A program made the position numbers and the translations under genes. Under the pieces are notes generated by a model. That model ran no database searches, was not told the origin of the DNA, and saw only the letters and a program-made list of their open reading frames with translations. Shown here in pieces: positions 56,200-64,000 of a DNA stretch of 64,000 nt. The stretch is from the NCBI RefSeq assembly GCF_002742685.1, contig NZ_PEDM01000002.1, positions 62,001 through 126,000 on the forward strand, given 5' to 3'. Within the stretch, counting starts at the first letter, position 1. The number at the start of each line of letters is the position of its first letter. The stretch is from Anoxybacillus flavithermus (GTDB lineage Bacteria > Bacillota > Bacilli > Bacillales > Anoxybacillaceae).

Positions 56200-59100
56200 T
56201 TACATCACTTCAAGCTGGACCGTCGTTCCCTTCCCAGACGGTTCTGCTGGTTTCACAATGAGCCGTTTCGGCATGCGTGCATGTAATTCTTGTACGTGGC
56301 TAATGACTCCAATCGCCATATTGTCTGCACGCAATCGCTCTAATGCGGTCATCACGACATCTAACAACTCTTGGTCAAGCGTACCGAATCCTTCATCTAA
56401 AAAGAAAAATTGAAGCGGATATTCCCCACGCAGTTGAATTTGCGCTGATAGTGCTAATGCTAACGATAAAGACGTTAAAAACGTTTCGCCTCCTGATAAC
56501 GTCGTCACCGGGCGACGTACACCGCCGTTTGCGTCGTCACGAATGACAAAACCGCCTTCCGAATCTAACTCAATCGCATACCGCTGTCTCGTTAATTCAC
56601 CAAGTCTTTCCGAAGCGTAGCGCGTCACGTGAACGAGCTGTTCCTCGGCAATAAATTCAACAAAGCTGTTGCCGCGTAATACTTTTTGTAACTCTTCATA
56701 CTGATTGACCATCTTCTCAAGTTGCGCTCGTTCTTTTTGCAATTGTTCAAAGCGCGCATGTTTCGCTTCCAAATCAGCGACGATCGCTTCAAGTGAACCG
56801 AGTTGGCGCATATGTTCGTCCACTTGTTGCTTCACTTCTTCATACTCACGCATCGTTTCTTCCCATTGCTGTTTCGTTATCGTCATGCCGTTCATCGCTT
56901 CATGTAATCGTTGCCATTCGTTTTGCAACTTCGTGAGCACATCTTTATATTGTTGAATGCGTTGAGCAATTTGTTGTCTCATTTGTTCGTCTAGGCGGGA
57001 AGCGAGTACGTCATCGACCGTTTTCCACGGACTTTTTTGCAATTGCTCAGCCAAAACATGTTCTGCTTCTTTTTTTCTTTTTTCCCCTTCTTGTAAAGCA
57101 ATGTCTGCCGCTTGTTTGTCCGCTTGCAACGTATGCAGTTGTTGTTGCAATGACATCCATCGAGCATACACCTCTTCTTCTTCACGCTTGACACGTTGCA
57201 ATCTTTCCTCTATACGAATGAGCTGTTGTTTTACGGACTCCTCATTCATTCCTTCTGGCAACGTTCGTTTATATTGTTCGTATTGTTGTTGTTGCATATT
57301 CCATTCCGTCATACGCTCTGCTTTTTGTTTCATGACTGTTTGATATGTTTCTTTCCAACGCTCAAGTTCAGCTCGTTTATCGTCTAACACGGAAACGCTT
57401 TTTTCAATGCGCTGTTGTAGCTGTTGCGCTTCCCGCTCACGCTCACGAAGGTCGCTAACTAGTGCATCGATTTGTTCAAACGATAAATCCGGATACGCCT
57501 CATGCCACATCATTGTTTCTTTTTCTACGCGCGCGCGTCGCTCGGCACATTTTTCCTCCAATTGAGCGATTTGTTGATGCATCGTTTCGATTTGATACGC
57601 ATGTTGCTGTTTTTTTTGCTTTTGTTCGTTCCATCGTTCCATATGACGATATACCCGCTCGCGACATGCGATATAATCTTGTTGCAATGCCTTCCATTCG
57701 ACTTCTGCCTCTTTGAAAATGGAAAGAGGCGTTTCTTCAACTTCGCGTTTCACTTTTTCGACATCGACACGTTGTGGCAGCGACTGACGCGCCATCAGTT
57801 CAGCTAGTTGTTCGACTTGCATTTTTACTTGTTGCATAGCCGCAATGAGTTGTTCCCCCATTTGAACGGAGCGGTCAATTTGTTCGATCACTTCTTCATC
57901 AAGTATAACTTGTTGTCTTTTTGCCCGATTTGGATGATGTGTTGAACCACACACCGGACAAGGATCACCATCGTGCAAACGTTCCGCTAACGTCGCAGCT
58001 AAATCGTACAGTCGTGCCGCTTCGATTTGCTTTTTTTCTTCCTTCCATTTGTAGACGAGCACCATCGCTTGTCTTTCTCGTTCGCATACGCGATGATATA
58101 ACGATTCGATATGATGATACTCTGCTAATAAACGCGTTTCATATTGTTCTATTTTTTTTATTTCTTCATCATGCGTACGCTTCATCATTTCGTATGTTTT
58201 CTGTTTTTCTTCTTTTTCCTTTTCTATTTCTTCAAGCGCTTGTTGTTGCAATTGAATGTGCTTCTTTTTTTCGTACGCTTGCTCTAATCGCTCTTTGATA
58301 TGCACGTCGACTTTTTTTTCTTCCCATTGTTTTTTTAACTCTGCTTGTTTCGCACTCCATGTTGTATATTCTTTCGTGCACGTGTCAACCATTTGGAGCG
58401 CTTGTTGTTCTTTTTGCTCGATCTCTCGCAAACTCGCGCGTAGCTTGGCTTGTTGTTGTTCAAGCGACCGCATAAACGCCAACGTTTGTAGCGCTTGTTT
58501 CAGCTGCTCTTGTTTTTGTAACGCTTTCGGTTCTTCTTCGTTCTTTTTCGCACGACATTGTTCATATTGTTTACTTGCTCGTTCATACATCGCGCTTGCT
58601 TGCTGTAATTGGACACCCAATTCACTAGCTTTTTGTTGCCAATGTGCAACCTCTTTCTCGCTTCGTTCTACTTGTTCAATATACGGTACGAGCCGCTCCG
58701 CTTCTTTGCTTCGTTCATACGTCTGCTCAAGCTGCTTCATATGTGCTTCTTGCTCGCGCCATTCGTTCAGTTCATGTTCTACTTTTTCTTTTTCACATTG
58801 CCATTGCCATAATTGCTTTTGTTTTTCGTATCGTTCGTACATGTCACGCAATGCACTTTTCGCTTGTTCGAGCGCCTCCTTTTTTTCTGCTAGCGCCTGT
58901 TTTTGTTTTTCGACTTGTTCTTTTGATGCATCGCCAAGCCCCGCTTGTTCCCCTTTAATCGCTTCGAGCTTTGCTGACGCTTCGGCTAATTTATTTTTTA
59001 ACTTTTTATTTAATTCATCGCCATATCGTTCGAGATGAAACAACCGTTGTAACATTTGACGGCGTTCCGCTCCCTTTAACGATAAAAATTCTGCAAATTT

Positions 59101-59559
59101 TCCTTGTGGCAAAACGACAGCCCTTGTAAAATCTTTCATTTCTAAACCGAGCAGCTGTTTCAATTGCTCATCAACAAGACGGGCCTTATCTGCGATAACG
59201 ACACGTTCCTCTCCTTCTTCAATAAGGCGGCTAACAACAGAACGAATGCGCAAAGCATCCGCCCGCTTAAACGAGCGTTCAACCGTATACCGTTTTACTC
59301 CTTTCGCATTTTGCAATTCAAACGTAAACGAAACAAATAGTTCATTTTCTGATTGATTCATAATCCCATTCGTTTGATTGGACGCCCGTTCTACATTTCC
59401 ATATAAAGCGAGCGTCATCGCATCTAAAATTGACGACTTTCCGCTTCCTGTCGGTCCGAAAATACCAAATAATCCACCTTCACATAGTTTTTCAAAATCA
59501 ATGGTTTCTTTTTGACGAAAACTATGCAATCCTGCAATCGTTAAACGAATCGGCTTCAT
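56200..59559 (-). CDS. sbcC: Exonuclease SbcCD subunit C (Rad50-like ATPase)
   Basis: The 1119-residue SMC-like protein has Walker A GPTGSGKSSILDAMTLALYG at residues 35-55 and a long coiled coil. The zinc hook CPVCG has C534 and C537 at the centre of the chain. A second coiled coil leads to the signature TLSGGETFLTSLSLALALS with Walker B QFFFLDEGFGTLD near the end. With SbcD it opens DNA hairpins and removes blocked ends. The ATG at 59559 overlaps the sbcD stop by four bases. The Gln-rich coil explains a large Cys/Ser-rich open frame on the other strand. Confidence 0.96.
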   Translation of the reverse strand: MKPIRLTIAGLHSFRQKETIDFEKLCEGGLFGIFGPTGSGKSSILDAMTLALYGNVERASNQTNGIMNQSENELFVSFTFELQNAKGVKRYTVERSFKRADALRIRSVVSRLIEEGEERVVIADKARLVDEQLKQLLGLEMKDFTRAVVLPQGKFAEFLSLKGAERRQMLQRLFHLERYGDELNKKLKNKLAEASAKLEAIKGEQAGLGDASKEQVEKQKQALAEKKEALEQAKSALRDMYERYEKQKQLWQWQCEKEKVEHELNEWREQEAHMKQLEQTYERSKEAERLVPYIEQVERSEKEVAHWQQKASELGVQLQQASAMYERASKQYEQCRAKKNEEEPKALQKQEQLKQALQTLAFMRSLEQQQAKLRASLREIEQKEQQALQMVDTCTKEYTTWSAKQAELKKQWEEKKVDVHIKERLEQAYEKKKHIQLQQQALEEIEKEKEEKQKTYEMMKRTHDEEIKKIEQYETRLLAEYHHIESLYHRVCERERQAMVLVYKWKEEKKQIEAARLYDLAATLAERLHDGDPCPVCGSTHHPNRAKRQQVILDEEVIEQIDRSVQMGEQLIAAMQQVKMQVEQLAELMARQSLPQRVDVEKVKREVEETPLSIFKEAEVEWKALQQDYIACRERVYRHMERWNEQKQKKQQHAYQIETMHQQIAQLEEKCAERRARVEKETMMWHEAYPDLSFEQIDALVSDLREREREAQQLQQRIEKSVSVLDDKRAELERWKETYQTVMKQKAERMTEWNMQQQQYEQYKRTLPEGMNEESVKQQLIRIEERLQRVKREEEEVYARWMSLQQQLHTLQADKQAADIALQEGEKRKKEAEHVLAEQLQKSPWKTVDDVLASRLDEQMRQQIAQRIQQYKDVLTKLQNEWQRLHEAMNGMTITKQQWEETMREYEEVKQQVDEHMRQLGSLEAIVADLEAKHARFEQLQKERAQLEKMVNQYEELQKVLRGNSFVEFIAEEQLVHVTRYASERLGELTRQRYAIELDSEGGFVIRDDANGGVRRPVTTLSGGETFLTSLSLALALSAQIQLRGEYPLQFFFLDEGFGTLDQELLDVVMTALERLRADNMAIGVISHVQELHARMPKRLIVKPAEPSGKGTTVQLEVM

Positions 59560-60719
59560 TGTTCGTCCTCCTCGGCAACGAGCTGTAAAAATAGTTGAAC
59601 GAGCTCTTCTGATGGCTTTCCTCCGCCTGTTTGCCGTTCATAAAAGCGCGTAAATAACGTTTCAATTGGCACATCGGTATGCGCTTCACGAATAATTTCT
59701 TCTTTCTTTAAGTAGTTCGGGCGAATATGAACAAATCCATCATACAATTTGCGTAGTCGATGTGTTTCTTCTAACGTTAACGATTGCTCGACATCAATTT
59801 CTAAATCAATCCACGCCCCACGGTCGCGCCCTTCTTCAATCCAACGATACACTTGCGCAAGCCCGTCTGTTGCCCTCCATTTCACGAGCGGACGTCCTTT
59901 TGACAATAAATATTCCGAAATGACCGGTGTGCAACATGGCTGCACGTCAATGATCGTAACGGATTTGCTATATCCCGCTTCGGAAAAACTGTAAGCAAGC
60001 GGTGAGCCAGAATAGCGTGCCGGCATGGCGGCATGTTTCACATCTTGCGGACGATGCAAATGCCCGAGCGCGACATATTGCGCGCTTGCAGGGAAGCTTG
60101 CAGGAGATACGGTATACGCTCCCCCAAGCTCAATCGGACGCTCGGAGTCGCATGTAGCCCCGCCTGCAACATATAAATGACTCATCGCAATGTTCACCGC
60201 ATCCTCGCGAAACGATTTGTTCATTTTCGCAAAAATGGCGCGAATGCGCTCATCATATCGTGCGCGTAACAACGCTTCGTCGCATTCCTCTGCCAACAAT
60301 TCGTTCAAGCGCGACTCTGACGGATATGGGAGCGCTCCGATCATTAATGTTTCATCGCTTGAAGGAACATGAATTTGTTGCACGCGATCTGTCGGAAAAC
60401 CTAGCAACGTGATGGCGTGCATATTTGCAATCGGAGCAGCAGCGCTTAAACGCCCCGGATGATCATGGTTTCCTGCAATGACGACAACGTGACGCTTACC
60501 GTAATCGCTTAACCGCGAAAGCGCTTCGTAAAAAAGCTTTTCCGCATCAGCAGGCGGATTGACTGTATCAAACGCATCGCCAGCAAGCAATACGACATCA
60601 ATGTTTTCTTTTTGTACAATTTCTACGATTTCATCGATCACCGCTTCTTGCTCAGGAAGACGGCTTCGTCCTTCAAGCGTTTTTCCTAAATGCCAATCCG
60701 CTGTATGTAAAATGCGCAC
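59556..60719 (-). CDS. sbcD: Exonuclease SbcCD subunit D (Mre11-like nuclease)
   Basis: The 387-residue phosphoesterase has the metal-binding motifs VRILHTADWHLGKTLEG, LLAGDAFDTVNPP, VIAGNHDHPGRL, MSHLYVAGG and ALGHLHRPQ. It is the nuclease partner of SbcC. The start is GTG 60719, with GGAGGTGG upstream and 1 base after the addA stop; in-frame ATGs further up lie inside addA. The length fits the family. Confidence 0.95.
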   Translation of the reverse strand: MRILHTADWHLGKTLEGRSRLPEQEAVIDEIVEIVQKENIDVVLLAGDAFDTVNPPADAEKLFYEALSRLSDYGKRHVVVIAGNHDHPGRLSAAAPIANMHAITLLGFPTDRVQQIHVPSSDETLMIGALPYPSESRLNELLAEECDEALLRARYDERIRAIFAKMNKSFREDAVNIAMSHLYVAGGATCDSERPIELGGAYTVSPASFPASAQYVALGHLHRPQDVKHAAMPARYSGSPLAYSFSEAGYSKSVTIIDVQPCCTPVISEYLLSKGRPLVKWRATDGLAQVYRWIEEGRDRGAWIDLEIDVEQSLTLEETHRLRKLYDGFVHIRPNYLKKEEIIREAHTDVPIETLFTRFYERQTGGGKPSEELVQLFLQLVAEEDEQ

Positions 60720-60720
60720 A

Positions 60721-63700
60721 TCAATCCACCTCCATCGGCACGAGTAGGGCGCCATCAAAAGCGTACACGTACGTTTCTGTTACTTCCCTTTTCCAAATGG
60801 CTTCAATCGCTTCCCGATATAGCGCCAATTGCCCTTCGTATCGTCGCTTCAGTTGTTCCTGTGGGTCATTCATCCACGACACGCGATCTGTTTTATAGTC
60901 AATTAAAACGAGCCCATGCTCATCTTCAAACACGCAATCAATAACCCCTTGAACGACAACTGTCTCGCCTTCCATTTCGTGCGCCAAATAAAATGGCACT
61001 TCGCGCTCAAGCCGCGTCGCCCGTTGCATTCGCTTGCCAAGCGGAGTGTTAAAAAAGGCGACAATGCTTTCTACATCAACAGCTTTTGCTTGTTCTTCCG
61101 TTAGCCACTCACCGTTTACCATGCGTGCGATTTGCTCCTGCACCGCATGAGCAGTCACTTCTTTTGTTACGTCGATATGTTGCATCACAAGATGCATGAT
61201 CGTTCCTCGTTCGGCTGGCGTTATCGTTTTCGCTTGCAAAAAGCGCGGCCGTTCAATGATTTCTTTTCGAAACGGCTGTTCAGCATGTTCACCGTATATG
61301 TCGCGTTGCCGTTTTAATTCTGATACACTTTGTTTCGCCCTTAACGTCGTTGCGCTCGCATACGTATACGTCCAAAAAAGACGGCGCTTGACTTCTTCTT
61401 CATATTCACTTTTGATCGCCACAGGTTGCAGTTGTTGCATCGCTTCAACGATGTCACGATGCTCATTCGCTTGTTCATCTTCTTGTTCAAGCTCATGGGC
61501 TGGCACAACGTGCATCTCCCATAGCGATGCATCATGAAGCACCGTTTTCGACGGGCAAATGCTTTGCGGATGACGGATGAGAGCATAACCGATCCAATCC
61601 GCATAGCTTTTCGCCTTTTCAATCATATAAGCTGGCAATTCCCACGTTGATGTATAAGTGACTTCTTGCCATTTTTTCTTTTTCGCTTCGATATCTTTTG
61701 CCGTACAGACGATGTACAATTTTTCTTTTGCGCGCGTTAAGGCAACGTATAAAATACGCATTTCTTCCGCAAGCAGTTGCCATTTCATTTTTTTCTTCAT
61801 CGCTAATTGCGCAACAGTCGGATAGCTTGCGCGCCACGTCGGATGAACAAAGCGCATCCCTAATCCGAAATCTTTATCTAATATATAGTCGCCACGTAAA
61901 TCTCGCATATTAAACGATTTCGATGCACCAGCTAAAAAGACGACCGGAAACTCAAGCCCTTTACTTTTATGAATCGTCATCATGCGCACAACATCTTCTT
62001 GTTCTGTCAGCGAACGAGCAGCACCAAAATCGTTGTCACGCTCTTTTAACCGCTCAATAAAGCGTAAAAAACGAAAAATGCCACGAAATGACGTTTGTTC
62101 ATATTGTTTTGCGCGGTCATACAACGCACGCAAATTCGCTTGCCGCTGTTTTCCACCAGGCATTCCGCCGACGTAGTCGTAAAAGTTTGTTTCCCGATAC
62201 AATTGCCAAATGAAATCAGCAAGCGGCTTTTGTCTTGCCGCTGTACGCCACTCCGACAAATACGAAAGCCAACGTTTGACTTTTTCATAAAGCTCATCAT
62301 CTTGTGACTGCTCGACAAAAGCAAGCAGCGCCTCATAAAAAGCCCCGTCTTTTTTCGCTAAACGAATGCGCGCCAATTCATTTTCGTCCAATCCAACAAT
62401 GGGTGAGCGAAGCACTGCCGCAAGCGGGATGTCTTGATACGGATTGTCAATGACTTTCAAAAGCGATAACATGATAGACACTTCGGTCGCTGAAAAGTAA
62501 CCTGTCGACAACTCGGCATAGACAGGAACGTTTTGCTTCCGAAATTCTTCTAACATCGCTGAAGCAGATGACATCGAGCGGCATAAAATGACGATGTCGC
62601 GATACATTAAGCGCCGTTCTCCTTTTAAGCGACGATCGTAAATGAAAAACGGCTCGGCAAGCAATTGCTTGATTTTTTTAGCGATCCAGCGCGCTTCGAG
62701 CTGAACAGCCGTTACATCCTCTTGTTCCTCTTCATCGCTTTCTTGTTTTGCTTCATTAATCCACACACATTCGACCGGCACTTGTTTTTCCGGATAATCA
62801 CGCGCGCCAAAGCGAAGCGCCGCATCATCGTCATAGCGCATGTCCCCGACCGTTTCCGTCATGAGTTGTCGGAAAATAAAGTTCGTTCCGTCTAATATTT
62901 CTTTTCGGCTGCGAAAGTTTTTCGCTAAATCGATGCGAAGTCCACCATCGCCTTCTTTCGTAAATCGATTATATTTTTGTAAAAAAAGCGACGGTTCCGC
63001 AAGACGAAAACCGTAAATCGACTGTTTCACGTCGCCGACCATAAACATGTTGCCCGTTGCTTCATCGTCGTTCGATACGAGCCGTAAAATAGACTCTTGC
63101 ACCATATTCGTATCTTGATATTCGTCGACGAGCACTTCAACAAATTGCGCTCGATAATAAAGAGCCGCTTCCGACGGCTTGAACTCATGCTCGGGAGAAG
63201 GAGCGCGTAAAATGCGTAAACAGTAATGTTCTAAGTCTGAAAAGTCAACAATCCCTTTTTCGTCTTTTTTCGCTTGCAATAGCTCAGCAAACCGCTGCAC
63301 CATCTGTACGATCGTGGCAACAATCGGCTTCATTTCGCGCAAATGGCGCACGTATGTCGCCGGTTGAAACGAAAACAATTCTTCTGTTAAACTTGTTATT
63401 TCTTTTTTCACTTGATCGCGCAGCTTTTTTACCTCATCAATTAATGGCTCGTCATATGCTCCATCTTTCGGCTTTCTTTTTGCCGTTGCAAACGATACGT
63501 TTTTGATCGTTTCGTGCAGCTTTTGCCACGACTCATGGCGCGCTTCTTTTAGCTTTGCAATGACTTGTTCGTCGCTTGCGAGCGTATCGTGCAAATAATC
63601 CGGTCCGCCTGGCTCTTTCGTTTTTTGCAACGCTTGCGCCAAGCGTTGTTCCGCCGCCTCTAGCGCTAAATCAACCGCTTGGAAAAGGTAATGCGCATAT

Positions 63701-64000
63701 GGTAAATCGTCAACGCGTGCGTGTTCTGCGACATCGTACATATGAACGATTTGTTGTAACCATTCGTTCGGATTTGGATGCGAACGAGAAAATTCATATA
63801 GCCGTAAAATAAGCGTTTGTAAATCCGCATCTGTGCGATCGCTCGTATAGCGATCAACAACAGCTAAAAATGCTTCGTCGTTTTCTGCATAATATTGCTC
63901 AAATAACGTTTCTAACACTTCCTCTTTTAATAGCGCCATCTCTCCTTCATCCGCAATGCGAAATACCGGATCAATGCCGATGACGTAATAATATTTGCGA
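60721..64000 (-). CDS. addA: ATP-dependent helicase/nuclease subunit AddA (5' end cut by window)
   Basis: The frame is open through the end of the window: RKYYYVIGIDPVFRIADEGEMALLKEEVL reads from 63999 onward, so the ATG at 63939 is internal. About 1092 of some 1240 residues are visible; the Walker A end is missing. Helicase motifs present include LVDEYQDTNMVQ, VGDVKQSIYGFR, RMMTIHKSKGLEFPVVFLAG and ILYVALTRAKEKLYI. The C-terminal nuclease has VQGVIDCVFEDEHGLVLIDYKTDRV. With AddB it processes double-strand breaks for RecA. It is co-transcribed with sbcD and sbcC. Confidence 0.96.
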   Translation of the reverse strand, partial: RKYYYVIGIDPVFRIADEGEMALLKEEVLETLFEQYYAENDEAFLAVVDRYTSDRTDADLQTLILRLYEFSRSHPNPNEWLQQIVHMYDVAEHARVDDLPYAHYLFQAVDLALEAAEQRLAQALQKTKEPGGPDYLHDTLASDEQVIAKLKEARHESWQKLHETIKNVSFATAKRKPKDGAYDEPLIDEVKKLRDQVKKEITSLTEELFSFQPATYVRHLREMKPIVATIVQMVQRFAELLQAKKDEKGIVDFSDLEHYCLRILRAPSPEHEFKPSEAALYYRAQFVEVLVDEYQDTNMVQESILRLVSNDDEATGNMFMVGDVKQSIYGFRLAEPSLFLQKYNRFTKEGDGGLRIDLAKNFRSRKEILDGTNFIFRQLMTETVGDMRYDDDAALRFGARDYPEKQVPVECVWINEAKQESDEEEQEDVTAVQLEARWIAKKIKQLLAEPFFIYDRRLKGERRLMYRDIVILCRSMSSASAMLEEFRKQNVPVYAELSTGYFSATEVSIMLSLLKVIDNPYQDIPLAAVLRSPIVGLDENELARIRLAKKDGAFYEALLAFVEQSQDDELYEKVKRWLSYLSEWRTAARQKPLADFIWQLYRETNFYDYVGGMPGGKQRQANLRALYDRAKQYEQTSFRGIFRFLRFIERLKERDNDFGAARSLTEQEDVVRMMTIHKSKGLEFPVVFLAGASKSFNMRDLRGDYILDKDFGLGMRFVHPTWRASYPTVAQLAMKKKMKWQLLAEEMRILYVALTRAKEKLYIVCTAKDIEAKKKKWQEVTYTSTWELPAYMIEKAKSYADWIGYALIRHPQSICPSKTVLHDASLWEMHVVPAHELEQEDEQANEHRDIVEAMQQLQPVAIKSEYEEEVKRRLFWTYTYASATTLRAKQSVSELKRQRDIYGEHAEQPFRKEIIERPRFLQAKTITPAERGTIMHLVMQHIDVTKEVTAHAVQEQIARMVNGEWLTEEQAKAVDVESIVAFFNTPLGKRMQRATRLEREVPFYLAHEMEGETVVVQGVIDCVFEDEHGLVLIDYKTDRVSWMNDPQEQLKRRYEGQLALYREAIEAIWKREVTETYVYAFDGALLVPMEVD

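Noticed and set aside
58256-59038. 260-residue Cys/Ser-rich open frame on the plus strand
   Set aside because: It is the complement of the Gln/Glu/Lys-rich sbcC coiled coil. It has no ribosome site, and the amino-acid mix is what reversed GAA/CAA/AAA codons give.

Overview
The window comes from the chromosome of a low-to-mid GC, spore-forming Bacillaceae bacterium. It carries a gerP spore-coat operon, a Spo0E-type phosphatase, addA-sbcD-sbcC and a run of genes in the same neighbourhood as the Bacillus subtilis yis region. Anoxybacillus or a close Geobacillus-like relative is my best guess. That is an inference from gene content and protein character, not a search result. I see no rRNA, tRNA, insertion sequence, prophage or CRISPR array. 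Almost every base is coding, and most genes overlap their neighbours by 1 to 40 bases.

Layout. (1) Positions 1-4943 hold the end of a fused homocysteine methyltransferase/methylenetetrahydrofolate reductase gene and B12-dependent metH. (2) 4968-5675 is a small PIN-toxin/AbrB-antitoxin pair; the antitoxin appears frameshifted. (3) 5747-22324, on the minus strand, is one long anaerobic cobalamin operon of 19 genes. It starts with a [2Fe-2S] protein and the CbiMNQO cobalt importer, runs through the corrin-ring enzymes and ends with cobT, cobA and a cobalamin adenosyltransferase. It is preceded by a cobalamin riboswitch (about 22486-22650) and an intrinsic terminator. (4) 22743-31285, minus strand, is a maltodextrin operon: malE, malF, malG, a membrane-anchored alpha-amylase, a GH31 alpha-glucosidase and a LacI-type repressor. 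A cytosolic neopullulanase is divergent at 31561. The shared control region has a sigma-A promoter, a cre-like site and a perfect 20-bp palindromic operator. (5) 33308-35622 holds an AraC-type regulator and a divergent MATE exporter (yisR/yisQ-like). (6) 35600-43293, minus strand, is a seven-gene C30 carotenoid operon: three CrtN-family oxidoreductases, CrtM, a CruF-like protein, an acyltransferase and a glycosyltransferase. (7) 43379-50875 holds asnO, yisN, a PAS-GGDEF-EAL protein, yisL, rocD, yisK and yisI. (8) 50881-53654 holds a DUF418 membrane protein and an acyl-CoA synthetase. (9) 53796-55912 is a seven-gene gerP operon with an extra GerPA/GerPF-like gene at its head and a sigma-K-like promoter. 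(10) 55909-64000, minus strand, holds yisB (HNH), sbcC, sbcD and the 3' part of addA.

How the parts fit. The B12 operon supplies the cofactor for the adjacent MetH. The maltodextrin block degrades starch outside the membrane, imports dextrins and cleaves them inside, without its own ATPase. The carotenoid operon lies between asnO and the MATE gene, where B. subtilis has yisP, a lone squalene/phytoene-synthase-family gene. This suggests that yisP is a remnant or relative of this cluster.
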